A DNA stretch of 64,000 nt from Haberlea rhodopensis (lineage: Eukaryota > Streptophyta > Magnoliopsida > Lamiales > Gesneriaceae), in NCBI GenBank assembly GCA_907163345.1, contig CAJQUN010001102.1, positions 42,867 through 106,866 of the forward strand, given 5' to 3'. The notes beneath the pieces are model-generated. The model made no database searches, was not told where the DNA came from, and saw nothing but the letters and a program-made list of their open reading frames with translations. Position 1 is the first letter of the stretch. Every line of letters begins with the position of its first letter. Position numbers and translations under genes: made by a program. Shown here piece by piece: positions 1-10,860 of this stretch.

Positions 1-480
1 CATGCTACTCAAAACAAGATATTCACAAACTAGTTTTACAATCATCAAAACTTAAGTTGACATGCAAAGTGAGACTAATATCATCATGGAATAGAGACCA
101 CTACAATGATTGATTCTTATCTTACTAATTGAACTTATTTTCAAGAAAATTTTTTGTTGGTGCTCAATAAACGATCAATTTCCAAATAAGAAGCATGACA
201 TAGTAATGCACTCCCCCAAACTTAATTCATGCATTGTCCTCAATGTAATAGGCATGAAAAATGAGACGAAGCATTTACCGTTGACAACGACCGTCAGTGA
301 TAGTTGTCCAATTCCTCGTCAGCTCGTGGGGCATAGTGTTGGACAGATCACAGCACGCATGGAGTCTCACCAAAATCAAAAACAAAAACAAAAACAAACC
401 AAAATAAACTAAAACAAAGCTAAGGGATAGGAAAGAGTTCTTGATTTATAGTCCCAAGCTGGACTTTTTACCATTTACGC
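1..480 (-). other. Athila 3' non-coding region downstream of pol
   Basis: No credible coding sequence. On the minus strand, 245-211 reads cattgaggacaatgcatgaa and then a tttgggggag motif. This is the arrangement commonly found just after pol in Athila/Tat elements. The 3' LTR itself is not present. Confidence 0.6.
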
Positions 481-780
481 TCAAGTGCCGCAAGGGCCAG
501 TGGGGGAAAAGTTTCCATCCTCCATGTAGTAATGTCGTAACCACTTCTCCTTCACAGTAAATAGTGCCCCGTGGTCATCTCTCAATTTGAAGGTGTCGAA
601 TGGTAGAACAGCGACAACTTTGAATGGTCCAGCCCATGGTGCGTCAGACTCCCATGGAAAAAATCTCATCTTTTTCCTATTCATTAATACCGAGTCTCCT
701 ACACCAAATTTACCTCTTCTTTGTTGGCCATTCGATGTGACCTCCACCTTCTTCTCACTCTTAACCTGCATTGCATCAAC
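481..780 (-). pseudogene. pol: Athila integrase C-terminal tail (remnant)
   Basis: The minus-strand translation shows the post-integrase SH3-like tail of gypsy elements: a KFGVGDSVLMNRKKMRFFP stretch followed by WAGPFKV and a KEKWLRHYYM ending. In the family this domain follows the integrase catalytic core and contacts DNA. Here it is joined in frame to sequence that normally follows the protease, so the RT, RNase H and integrase core are gone. The join falls near 750-780, where the reading passes from SVDAM to KSEKKVEV. Inference: an internal deletion in an ancestor or in this copy. Confidence 0.75.
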
Positions 781-1263
781 AGATAGTGTATCAATTATAT
801 TGACACTAAAACATCGGTGCTCAGTGCGTGTAGTATTCACAACTTTGAACATATCATAAAGAACTTGATCCCCCCTACTCGGAGGATCAACTTCCCTTCT
901 TGGACATCTATCAATGCCCTTCCAGTAGCTAGGAATGGTCTTCCTAATATCAATGGCATGTCCGCGTCCTCCTTTATGTCTAGCACCATGAAATCCACAG
1001 GAATGGTGAATTTGTCAACCTTGACCGGTACATCCTCGACTATCCCATGCGGGTACTTAATGGACTTGTCTGCCATCTGCAATGAGACATTGATTGCTTT
1101 TAACTCTCCTAAGCCCAACTTTCTATACACAGACAAAGGCATTAAATCAACACTTGACCCCAAATCACATAAAGATTTATTGAAAGATTTAGAGTTGATT
1201 TTGCAAGGTATAGTGAAACTCTATGGATCCTTTAACTTTGGAGGTGAATCATTTTGAATGACA
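781..1263 (-). pseudogene. pol: Athila retroviral-type aspartic protease (remnant)
   Basis: The minus-strand reading contains CDLGSSVDLMPLSVYRKLG, the Athila form of the protease active site (D-L-G-S/A-S), and downstream MPLILGRPFLATGRALIDV. Protease cleaves the Gag-Pol polyprotein during particle maturation. The 5' side of the domain (1163-1263) still reads as family sequence (PPKLKDP, SFTIPCKI) but carries a stop. A frameshift near 850 separates the end of the domain from the downstream segment. The upstream boundary at 1263 is set by the solo LTR inserted at 1269. Not functional. Confidence 0.8.
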
Positions 1264-1268
1264 GTAGA

Positions 1269-3825
1269 TGTGATGTCCGGGGATTAATGGTGTTAATCCC
1301 GGTGTGGTATTAATCCTTGTTGGATTTTTAATTGTGGCAATTAGGAATTAATTGCGGTTTTGGGTCTCCCGAGGTTGTATAATCGGGCATTTGGGATCGC
1401 TGGATCCAAAGGTTGAGATTGTATTCTCATTTCGGTGGAAAACCTATGAGTTGGGTTTTCGGTGGGACTTGGAGTCCGGGGTGCTTTATGTTGGGGCTGG
1501 TATGGGGATTTGGTGTTGGAGAGAGAGTTTTTGAAAACATATGATTTTTAATGAATCATGATGTATTTGTGGAGGTATTTGTGTGTTGGGGTATTTTTGC
1601 TATATATACCCGTTGGACTCGAGATTTTCGTCATTTGGCACGGAATCACTTCTCTCCCTCTCCTCTCCCCCTCTTGTCGTGTAACCCCCTTTCCCCTAAC
1701 CCTCATCTTTTCTATTTGGAGAAAAATGACCGGAGGCTCGATTTAGGAGCCGGATTCTTCAAAGAAAAGATGGTAATTTGATTTGATTGTTTTTTTTTTG
1801 TTGGATTTGGTTGAGTTTGGGTTTGATTTGGTTTGGGTGATTTTGGTAAAAATCATAAATCTTTTGGATTTGTTTTATTTTGGGTTGAGCACCCTTATTG
1901 GAGGTCCTAGTGTGTGGTTTGTTGTGGTTTTGAGTTGGGAGGAGTTGGGGTATGATTTGTGGAGGTTTCAAGCTTTTAAAAATGGTGTTTTTCGAGTTGC
2001 AGGTCGCGGCGATCGATCGCCCGTTTTTGGCGATCGATCGAGCGCAAGCAGTAGGCTTTTCAGCAAGGTGGCGATCGATCGCTACTTTTGGGTGATCGAT
2101 CGCCTCGCGCCAGTAAGGTCTGGCGATTGATCGCTAGCCTCTCGGCAATCGATCGCTATCTAGCGATCGATCGCCCGGCATAACGATCAATCGCCATCAA
2201 GGTTATGTTGGTTTTCTTGGCTTTTTCGTGGGATTTTGGATTCGCGACTTAAATGGTCGGCTTCTGGGGCAATGTTCACATTCCAATGGGAATGTTAGAC
2301 TTTTAAAATGGTTTGGTTGGAGCCAAGTTAAATTAAACGGAACTCTCGGTTGAGTTTTTGGCTATCTTTTAAACTTGTAAAATGGTTTACTTTGGGTGTT
2401 ATGCATGCTTAGCCGGGTGGCTTTTATTTTGGTAATCGTCATGGATAGACGATATGTTTGGGAGTTTTGAATGTGCTTAGGCACGTGGTTGCATGCTTAT
2501 GCTTGATTTTGAGTTGTTTATGTGTTTTAGCACCTATTTCTCGAGGCATGAAACTCAAGTAAGGTTTGGCTTGGACTACGGAAACTTAAGGTACGAATGA
2601 CCTACGAGCATGGCCTATTATAATGTTGCAACTGTAAAATGCATGGTATGTGATAATTGTATTAAATGGGCATTGGAACACATGGTGTGTGATAATTGCG
2701 TTATACAGACATTGAAATATGTGGCATGTGGTAATTGCATCGAATAGGTATTGAAATGCATGGTGCATGATACTTGCTAGAAATGGATAACGATATGCAT
2801 AGTAAATGGCATTTGCATCAAATGGATTATACATTGGGAACCATATGGTGCCGCTATTGAGCGAGCAATGATTTGGGATGCTGTCGCCGTTGAGCGACCA
2901 TCGGTTATGACGCCGCTATTGTTGAGCGTGCGCGGGGTTTAGATTGCCGCTATTGTGGAGCGAGCAATGAAATAGGAACATGGAATCATTGGTTGGATAT
3001 ATGTGAGATCTATGGTCTTTTATATAATGATTTTTACCATAATGATTATGGAACTGACATAACAGAAAGGTATTAGTTAATCTATGTGGCGATTAACTGG
3101 CCTTGGGAATTTGATGAGTTTGGTTATTTTGAGAACAGGGACAATACAGGGGATCTCGGATGAGGGTGTTACCATCCAGGGAGTATCATTTAAATTATGG
3201 CATTTACATTCTGTAAATTTATGAATTGCAATGTTATGATTATTGGATTGGTGGTTTTGGTATGCTCACCCCGTGTGGGGGCTGTCTCTGTTGGGACAGG
3301 TGTTACAGGAGTAGCAGCAGCTTTGGAGTTACGCACGGGCTGTTGATTAGAGGTACTTTCCGGATCGAGGTACCAGAGCTGGTTGAATAAGTGCATAGAT
3401 CCAGAGTTGAGATCGAGTTGCGCTTTGGAGGTTCTTCTAGGATTGAAGTACCAGTAACGGTATCCGGTAGGGTATTTTATACATTAGATACACGTTTATT
3501 CATCGGGTACTCTCATGTGAGTACATTTTACGTGTATATGGAATGTATAAATGGGCTACGGCTTTCTCTGTTCATTTATGATTTGCATGCAATGGGATTG
3601 CTAAAATGAACTGAGAGCACATTAGTGTATTTTGAGGGTGCATGTCATATATGTAATCTTTGTTGGGGGATTGGAATATTATGTGGATCGAATGCAAGAA
3701 ATATTCGGGATAGCTAATATGATGTAGCACTTGCAAATGGCTTTTCCCCATGATAATATGATTATATGCACTAATGGTATGGATTAATACACTAATAACG
3801 GGTTAAGGGTACGGGGGTCCTTACA
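1269..3825 (+). repeat. Solo LTR 1 of a chromovirus-type Ty3/gypsy element, TSD gtaga
   Basis: The insertion begins TGTGATGTCC and ends GGGTCCTTACA and is flanked by a perfect 5-bp duplication, gtaga, at 1264-1268 and 3826-3830. Removing it brings Athila gag and protease back together. At 2557 bp it has no internal coding region, primer site or second LTR, so it is a solo LTR left by LTR-LTR recombination. Ends of the form TGT(A/G)ATGYC...CTTACA and the internal ctcaccccgtgtggggg box suggest the Tekay/Del chromovirus group (from memory). It carries a CGATCGATCG cluster (2009-2195) and degenerate gccgctattgagcgagcaat repeats near 2850-2970. Confidence 0.85.
2009..2195 (+). repeat. Cluster of eight CGATCGATCG-type palindromes in solo LTR 1
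   Basis: Eight imperfect copies of ggcgatcgatcgcc spaced about 20-35 bp apart; variants include ggcgattgatcg and aacgatcaatcg. The intervening sequence is not repeated. The same core recurs in three other LTRs in this window. Confidence 0.9.
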
Positions 3826-3830
3826 GTAGA

Positions 3831-5478
3831 ACACTCCCCAGTTAAGTTTATCATCTCATGCTCTCCCAGTTTTCGCTTTTTCGATAGAATCTCCTTTAAA
3901 AACTTAGCATAATTCGGCATGTGCCGAATAGCATCTATGAAAGGCATCTCAATATGAAGATTCTTAATCAATTCTAAAAATTTAGCAAATTTAGCATCAA
4001 GATTTGCTCTCTTATACGCAGCGGGGAATGGGAGTGGGATCTCTACCTTAGTAGGTGTGATGGGTGTAGGGGTCTTAGTAGACTTACCTTTGTCTCGTGT
4101 TTGCACCTCTTCATGCTTGTTGTCTGCCTCGCCTCTTAACTCTACGTGCACATCCTTCTTCTCAGCGACCTCCTTTCCGCTCCTCAACGTGATAGCATGG
4201 ACTTGCTCCCTAGGTTTCATCTCAGTGTCACTAGATAGTGATCCTTGTGCTCGTTCGGCTACGATCTTTGCTAACTGTCCCACTTGGACTTCCAAGTTCT
4301 TTATCGATGCCTCATGATTGTTCATCCTTGTTTCAGCCGATGATATGAACTTAGTTAGCAGCTCCTCCATGCTTGGCTTTGGTGCATACCCCGGTGGTGG
4401 TTGGGGATAGTTCCTCGGCCCAGTAATGTACGTATTTGGGTAGGGGTAGGTCTGTGGTGGTCTGTTCCTACAAAATTAACAGCTTCATTAGTAGTAATGA
4501 ATGGGTTACCAACCTGGCATTCAGTGCTCGGATGTCCTCCTTGGCAAAGCTCGCATGTAACAGTTTGAACTTGCATTGCATGCATGCTCAAACTATCCAT
4601 CTTCTTGTTCAGCGCTTCCAACTGGGCAGCTATGGCAGTGACTTCACTCACTTGATGCAACCGACTTGCTTCTTTGGCACGTTCCTTTCAGACTGCCATT
4701 GACAGCTATTAGCAGCCATCTCCTCCAACAGCGTATAGGCCTCCTCGGGCGTCTTCCTCATCACAGTTCCTCCTGACGCTGCATCAATCATAGAACGGTT
4801 ATCAGAAAATAAACCGTTATAAAACGTTTGTACCTGCAGCCAAATAGGGAGGCCATGATGTGGGCATCTCCGCAGTAAATCCTTGAAGCGCTCCCAAGCC
4901 TCATACAATGTCTCTGGATCATATTGGACAAAGGTTGTGATATCATTCCGCATCTTAGACGTTTTGGATGGTGGAAAGAGCTTTGACAAGAATAACTGCG
5001 CCATTCCATCCCACGTGGTGATAGACCCAGCAGGCAACGATTGTAACCAAGATTTAGCTTTATCACATAAAGAAAAGGGAAACAAAAGTAACCTGATGGC
5101 GTCGTCAGTAACGCCGTTATGCTTGAATGTATCACAAATCTCCAAGAAGTTGGAGATGTGATCATTTGGATCGTCAGTAGCTGCTCCCCCAAACTGGACC
5201 TAATGCTGGATCATCTGTATGATAACATGCTTGATCTCAAAATTGTTAGCCTGTATGGTTGGTCTCGTGATACTCGACAGTGATCCATGGAATGCAGGGT
5301 GCGCATAGTCCAGGAGTGATCTCGCAACTGGTGGTACCGGTATCTCCTCGGTATTAGCCATGTGTGTTCTTGCTTGCCTTAGCCTCCTTTGACAAGTGCG
5401 TTCAATCTCGGGATCAAAGGGCTCAAGTGTAGGGTTGCTACTCCTTAGCATGCACCAAGAGATAACAACCTGTAACAA
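3831..5478 (-). pseudogene. gag: Athila gag (capsid/nucleocapsid), frameshifted
   Basis: Gag forms the retrotransposon particle. The minus-strand reading starts near 5478 with an N-terminal segment (RSLLDYAHPAFHGS, IQANNFEIKHVIIQM). It meets an in-frame TAG at 5200-5202 and then continues with the capsid core (LEICDTFKHNGVTDDAIR, PAGSITTWDGMAQLFLSKLF, YEAWERFKDLLRRCPHHGLP). After a frameshift near 4655 there is a CCHC knuckle, CELCQGGHPSTEC (C-x2-C-x4-H-x4-C). After a further frameshift near 4370 the C-terminal part includes AITLRSGKEV and KFLKEILSKKRKL. The reading stops where solo LTR 1 is inserted. At least one stop and two frameshifts make it non-functional. Lineage assignment is strong; the exact start is uncertain. 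Confidence 0.85.
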
Positions 5479-5604
5479 TCAACCAAAAAGAACACAAATA
5501 GTAGAAGAGTAGAGAAAGGAAGAAAAAGAAAAAAAATCAAAATTAAAAACAAATAAATGACTAAACTACAGTCAACTAATTTCGTTTGATATTATTAAAA
5601 CTAG

Positions 5605-5622
5605 TCCCCGGCAACGGCGCCA
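5605..5622 (-). promoter_or_regulatory. Primer binding site of the Athila element
   Basis: Minus strand TGGCGCCGTTGCCGGGGA, six bases inside the LTR edge at 5629. This is the usual Athila primer site, which I recall being assigned to tRNA-Asp. It fixes element orientation and LTR boundary. Confidence 0.85.
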
Positions 5623-5628
5623 AAAACT

Positions 5629-7028
5629 TGATCGCTTTTATTTTAAACAATTATTTCTCAGTGTAGCGATTCTCTACCGCAAGTGCACGGTGTCAAGTTT
5701 TAGTATAATGATAATATAAGTACGAGTGTCGAACCCACGAGGACTGGGAAATAATTACCAAACTCCACTAGTTTAACTATATTTAGTCTACGATAACTGG
5801 TTGTGATTAATTAACTAAATTGACTAATGAACTCAAGATCAACCCAAAAAACACAAAACGAATAAGAATATAATCAAAAGAAACAATTATCAAGACTTTC
5901 GGTTCACCTATGTAATCCCCCACAATTCACCTATTAGTTAAGAATCGAATACAAACAATCTAAGGTGACGAGTTTTCCACATTTATCTAATATACTCTCT
6001 TGAGTTATATTAAACCTAATATAAAATTGCAGTAAGTCACTCTCGTGTACTTATTTAACAACACAATATTGTATTAAGATCCGTGAAAACTTCTAGCTTT
6101 CGATTACTAGATATCTATAGCTATCACACGTGTATTTGACTTCATCTCTCGATATCAGTCTGAAATCCACGGCATAAATCACTTTATCGAATCACAATTT
6201 TATCTCTCAATCTCAATTGTAATTTACTATCATTCAAGGATGGCCAAACCCTTAAAAGCATGAAGAACAATGATCTATGCACTTAGACAATAAGAATCAA
6301 TCAAAAACATTCAATTAAGATAATGGGTTCATACAAAGGATCTCCTAGGTCTTGATAACAAACCTAGCCAACGATATCCATCAAATAATAATGCATAAAC
6401 ATGTTTTGCAACATTCTAAACATTAAAATCTAATGAAAATATAGAACTAGAGTTAGAAATATGGAAATAACGAGAGGCGTTGACTCCTTGCGTTGCTCCG
6501 TCGTCCCGTCTCTTCCGATGCGTCTCTTCTTCAATGGTTATGGTGTATGGATGGTTGGAGAGGATGATGAGTGATGGAGGATGAGTATTGTAGGTCAAAA
6601 GTGAGCCAAAAAGTCCCAAAAACGTCCATGATAATCCATATTTATGGTAGGAGGAGTTTCACCAAGTTTGGACACCAAATAACCAAGATGGAAACAAAAT
6701 CCCGAATTTTCGAGTCGAGGCAATCGATTGCCTCAAATGAGGCGATGGGTCGCCTCTTGCTACTGCCTGGAGGCGATCGATTGCCTCATTTGAGGCGATC
6801 GATTGCCTCCTCTATTTTCAGCAAATTATGATTTTGCCCCTCCTTTTCCAGGTTTGCTCAGTTTGGTCATTTTTCATCATTTTAAGCCTATTTCCTCCAC
6901 TTTTATGCATTTGGCCCTGGATTCCTGAAATATAGAAATATAAACCAAAAAGAGTAATATTTTCCAAAAATCACTACAAAAACGCCCCTAATCTTATATC
7001 AAATTAAGTGTAAAAATCACACTTATCA
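5629..7028 (-). repeat. Athila 5' LTR (1400 bp)
   Basis: On the minus strand it begins TGATAAGTGTGATTTTTACA and ends GCGATCA next to the primer site. The 3' part carries box sequences common in Athila LTRs (plus strand gcaagtgcacggtgtcaag at about 5680 and gtcgaacccacgaggact at about 5728). It contains no gene. A cluster of GGCGATCGATTGCC motifs lies at 6719-6810. Confidence 0.85.
6719..6810. repeat. Cluster of GGCGATCGATTGCC palindromes in the Athila LTR
   Basis: Four copies (ggcaatcgattgcctc, ggcgatgggtcgcctc, and ggcgatcgattgcctc twice) separated by aaatga or similar short spacers. Similar in core to the clusters in the three solo LTRs although the host LTR is unrelated. Confidence 0.9.
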
Positions 7029-7518
7029 TATAGTCCTTGCCAAGACTGTTCAGTTCATTAACAATGCCTGTAACTCGTTCATCAAACTCGTTTAGGGTTT
7101 CTCCATGTCTCATCTTTTCTCTTTCAAACTTTTGTAGAGCCACAATCAGCTTATTCTCTTTGGTCTGGTTATTCCCTTCACAGAGCTGTGCAATCTCCCA
7201 AATTTCTTTGGCAGTAGAGCACCTTGATCTTGCTGAACATATTCTTGCCCAAGGTTTTGAACAGAATATCCTTGGCTACATTGTCTAGATTAGCCTTTTT
7301 CCTTTCTTCATTGGACTAGGTAGCTCTTTCTTTTTCAATCATCTGAGGTTCACCACATGACCCTCCCAGGGCAGGGTTAACCTTTAAAATCTTCATTGGT
7401 CCTTCTGTAATGACGTACCACATGTCATCATCCTGAGCTGCTAAATGAGCTTGCATGCGGATTCTGCAATCATCATAATCTTCTTTTGAGAACATGATAT
7501 CTTGTTGAAGGATGCAAT
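7029..7518 (-). pseudogene. gag: Copia gag N-terminal fragment
   Basis: The minus-strand reading shows AHLAAQDDDMWYVITEGPMK, NLDNVAKDILFKTLGKNMF and GETLNEFDERVTGIVNELNS, the same N-terminal gag core as the element at 11804. The expected start codon at 7518-7516 reads ATT instead of ATG. A frameshift follows within the first 15 codons, a TAG interrupts the middle, and a further frameshift precedes the CEGN-like segment. The fragment ends exactly at the Athila LTR edge, which supports insertion of Athila into this gene. Confidence 0.8.
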
Positions 7519-7550
7519 CAGTCCAAGTATTCTTTTAATTAAGAACATCC

Positions 7551-7562
7551 GGTCTGATACCA
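7551..7562 (-). promoter_or_regulatory. Met-tRNA primer binding site of the truncated Copia element
   Basis: Minus strand TGGTATCAGACC, two bases from the LTR end CCTAACA. This matches the initiator-Met primer site (TGGTATCAGAGCC) with one difference and fixes the orientation of the fragment. Confidence 0.8.
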
Positions 7563-7564
7563 CT

Positions 7565-8650
7565 TGTTAGGATCGAATAGGAGTGTATGGGTGGGGGGGG
7601 GGGGGGGGGGTTAATAAACACTCTACTAAAATTTATCTTTTTAGATTTTCCTGGATTGATTTCACTTGGGTTAGCAAATGAAACCTATTTCTTAATCAAT
7701 TCTAATCTGAACAGACCACTGATAATGCGAGTGTGGAATCGGTCTGTTCTTTGTTAGTAAGACTGGTCTGATAGCTTGAACACGAAGTAGTGAGATATGT
7801 AAATAGACAGGATGTGTTTCTGGAAGTTCGAAGGCAATTACTTCTATGTCTCCCCTTCTTCCAATTTAGGAAGGATTCACTAGAAGACTTTGAGTAATAC
7901 AATCCCGTTGTACAACCCCGATTCAGCTGGAGTTACCCCACCACCAGACTGAAACTCCTAGTCTCTCAATCTGTTGAGACACAATCCGTCTGACAGTTAC
8001 AAAGAACTCACTCTTCTATCTTAGAACAAGTACAATTGATAGAGTGAATTATTCTAAGCACAAATGATCCTTAAACGATCAAATAAAACAATAAGACGTG
8101 CTTTCAACTTTGAGCAGATCGACAAGATGAAGTCTTTCAATGATAATGTTCTGCTGAATGGATGCTCAGTAAAATGATTGATTGTTGATCTCGTATGCGT
8201 GTCGTATATCTTGTATTGTCTCTCGTACTTTGAGCATTTAAGTTGTACCTATATATAAGCATTTCTGCCAACGACAATATTTCCTTTTGTGCAACTCTTT
8301 ACTTTGGTCAACCTCTGGACAAGTTGCAGTCTTCTATTTTAGACTCTTTCCTTCTGGTCTGTTCTTTCGGCACTTGTCAGAGAGATCTGCTTTGTCTATT
8401 TACCATTTAAGGTAACTTCAATCTTTGGTCTATTTCAGCATTAAATGCAACACTAAATGCTTCAATAAATAGTCGTTGATTATTCAGACTGATGAATGAA
8501 GTTTGCTAACTTAGTCTTTATTGGTAAGTTCTGATCTGATCTGCATTGATCTGCGTCGATCTGGTCTATACCGATCTGGTTGACATCGATCTGGTCTTTA
8601 CTGGTCTGGTCTTTGTTGACCACGATCTGGTCTTTATCGATTTGGTCTTT
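7565..8650 (-). repeat. Partial 5' LTR of the truncated Copia element
   Basis: In plus orientation it begins TGTTAGGATCGAATAGG, the complement of the LTR 3' end. It contains an 18-base G run (7593-7610) where the related LTR at 11753 has only six Cs. The region 8525-8650 holds degenerate repeats of (g)atctggtcttta, the counterpart of the subrepeats at 10490-10860. The 5' end of the LTR is lost. Confidence 0.65.
7593..7610 (+). repeat. 18-base G homopolymer
   Basis: Uninterrupted run of 18 G on the plus strand inside the LTR, at the position of a short poly-C tract in the related LTR. Length in the assembly may be unreliable. Confidence 0.8.
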
Positions 8651-9691
8651 TTGTAATCTTTAAAATCCGGAACCAATATTCTGGATTTGATAGATTTCTA
8701 TTGACTTTTATAGAGTTTCAAAGATTCATTTTATACTTTTATAGACTTTTAATGACTTTTTTAAATGATAGACTTTTATGGAGATAGACTTATATTGACT
8801 TTTATTGTATTACACAGTTATAAAAATATTTTTATAAACACTTGTAAACTTTTTTTATAGAATTATATTACAAGATTTTAAACTTTCAAAGAATCTTGTA
8901 ACTTATAATTGAAAAAAGTACTAATCATTTAAATATTAATATTTTTTCTCTAAAAACTCAATGCGTCGTATATTTTAATAGAATATTTTGAAATATATTT
9001 CACATAATTAATTTAATTTAATAAATTTATTTTAAATATATATATATGAAGATCCGTAATCATGGTTCTGTTAGAAAGTATGTGTTGCTCATCGGTCTAT
9101 TAGCTTTCAAAAATAAAATTAAAAAGAATGCAAAAATTTAAAATTCAAAAATTGATCCCACCAAAACTATTGTAAAATAAAAACCCTATGTCAAGATTAA
9201 ATAAAATTATGTAAGCTTTTTATATCAACTTTTAAAATGATATTATTTGTGGGAAAACATAATCCAAGGTTAAAGACTAAAAATTCATTGTACTGGAGTA
9301 AATAAATAGTTATATGGGTTACCTGGGCATTTTTCAATTAAAAGTCTATTCAAATCTCTAGGATGAATGGAGGAGAATTTTTTATTTTTAGAGTTGTACC
9401 TAGAGCTTTAAGGTTTGTATTTAAAAGAATTCCATAGAGTTATTAAAAGTCTATTGACATTTGATAACTCTAGACTTTTATAGAGTTTTTAAAAGTTATG
9501 TTTGAATACCACATGCCTTTTAAAAACTCTATAAAAGTCTATTTTGAATACCGGTAGACTTATATAGAGTACATAAAAGTCTAGATTGTATACCAGTAGA
9601 CTTTTATAAAGTATGTAAAATTATAGGTTGAATATCTCTAGACTTTTAAAATTAACAAAAGTCATTAAAAGTTTAGATTGAATACACCCGT
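8651..9691. repeat. AT-rich MITE-like non-autonomous DNA element (candidate)
   Basis: No coding sequence. Many copies of agacttttatagag...aaaagtcta lie at 8690-8800 and 9410-9690. The right side carries aaaagtcattaaaagttt (9657-9675) and the left side its inverted counterpart acttttaatgactttttt (about 8744-8761), consistent with degenerate inverted subterminal repeats. The right terminus would be ...gattgaatacaccc near 9691; no clear left terminus or TSD was found. The centre (8860-9400) is plain AT-rich sequence. Confidence 0.4.
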
Positions 9692-10461
9692 AGTTTCATT
9701 CTTGAACTAGATTGAATTTGAGGAAGAAGACAAGGCAATTATAATCTTGAATTCCTTACCCAAGTCTTTTTTCTACTTCCCGTTGAAACTATGAAGTCTG
9801 CTCGAGAGTAATGTCATTTGATGATGTAGAGAGAGCACTCAAGTCTAAGGAAAAAGAAAACCAGTTAGAAAAACACATGGTTTATAACAGTGATAGCCTA
9901 ATGGTAAGAGGAAGAACTGAAAACAGAGACACTCGCCCTAGAGATACGAGTAAATCGAAGTTGAAGTATAAAAAATTAAAGAGCTTAATTGCCATGAACC
10001 ACGACATTATAGAAGGGATTGCCCTGATAAGAAGAAACCAACTGAAAAGTCTAAGGATCAAGGGCAAGTTGCAATAGCAGATGCATATGAGAGTGCATAA
10101 GACTTAGGTGTGACTGATCACATGGATGACCAATTTTGGATAATAGATAGTTGATGCACCTTTCACCTCTGTCCTAACAAATATTGGTTCGAAACACTTG
10201 ACCAAAACGGCAGTGGACGGTCTTGTTTGACAATAATATGGCTTGTGAGGTGAATTGAATATGCACAATAACAATAAAGATGTATGATGGGATCGAAAAA
10301 ATACTAAGAAGTGAGATATGTCCCCAATCTTAAGAAGAATGTGATCTCATTGAGTTCTCTGAGAAGGGAAAAATAATGGTGTCCAGAGGTTTCTTAAATG
10401 TTATAGAGTGCATAAGATGAAAAGAATTATACATTCAGCTGGCATAACTGTAGTAGCATCA
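9692..10461 (+). pseudogene. gag-pol: Old Copia element, part 1: gag C-terminus and protease remnant
   Basis: After 9700 the translation reads as the end of a Copia capsid (EEEDKAIIILNSLPKSF). It continues in the ORF from 9811 (SFDDVERALKSKEKE, then a basic KSKLKYKK stretch where the CCHC knuckle should follow; the knuckle is destroyed). Near 10130-10200 the protease active-site region is recognisable (WIIDS, stop, CTFHLCPNKYWFETL), with the catalytic glycine codon replaced by TGA. The piece ends at 10461, where the Sirevirus-like element inserted. The reading resumes at 24067 with the pre-integrase domain. Gag N-terminus and 5' LTR are absent. Confidence 0.75.
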
Positions 10462-10489
10462 TGTTAGGTAAACATTTCTAAGTTTTAGT

Positions 10490-10860
10490 GGTGACAAACA
10501 TCAATTGGATGAACACCTACCGGATGTTGAAGACTTACCGGGTGATAAAGACCAACCAGATGACAAACATCAACTGGATGAACACCTACCGGATGTTGAA
10601 GACTTACCGGGTGATAAAGACCAACCGGATGACAAACATCAACTGGATGAACACCTACCGGATGTTGAAGACCTACCGGGTGTCAAAGACCAACTGGATA
10701 GACATCAACTTGACAGACATCTACCGGGTGTCAAAGACCAACTGGATAGACATCAACTTGACAGACATCTACCGGGTGTCAAATACCAACTGGATAGACA
10801 TCAACTGGATGGCTACCAACTGGATAGACATCAACTGGACAGACACCTACCGGATAAACA
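10490..10860 (+). repeat. LTR subrepeats: three 69-bp units then three 48-bp units
   Basis: The 69-bp units start at 10490, 10559 and 10628 (gatgacaaacatcaactgg...accaaccg). The 48-bp units start at 10682, 10730 and 10778 (gtcaaagaccaactggatag...ctaccggg). Shorter degenerate copies follow. The 3' LTR has the same block at about 22850-23165 with one 48-bp unit fewer. Confidence 0.85.

Larger units (their letters stand above)
1..7028 (-). mobile_element. Athila-lineage Ty3/gypsy retrotransposon, internally deleted, 3' end outside window
   Basis: Read on the minus strand the element runs 5' LTR (7028-5629), primer binding site, gag, protease and an integrase tail, then the 3' non-coding region that continues past base 1. 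The LTR begins TGATAAGTGTGATTTTTACA, and the primer site TGGCGCCGTTGCCGGGGA is the form typical of Athila. Reverse transcriptase, RNase H and most of integrase are missing, so this is a non-autonomous deletion derivative. A solo LTR (1269-3825) sits between gag and protease. The element inserted into the gag of a minus-strand Copia copy, whose reading resumes at 7029. The left TSD lies outside the window, so the target duplication cannot be tested. Confidence 0.85.
7029..8650 (-). mobile_element. Truncated Copia element (gag start plus partial 5' LTR)
   Basis: On the minus strand the order is partial LTR (8650-7565), Met-tRNA primer site (7562-7551) and the start of gag (7518-7029), which is cut off by the Athila LTR at 7028. 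The LTR end ATCCTAACA, the gag sequence and the LTR internal text (tctggtc repeats, gaaggattcactagaagact) match the 10462-24066 element, so it belongs to the same or a sister family. The outer LTR end is missing; similarity fades near 8650. Confidence 0.75.

Noticed and set aside
2009..2195. Resemblance of gcgatcgc to the cyanobacterial HIP1 octamer, suggesting bacterial DNA
   Set aside because: The motifs lie inside plant LTRs with defined TSDs; surrounding sequence and all coding content are plant retroelements.
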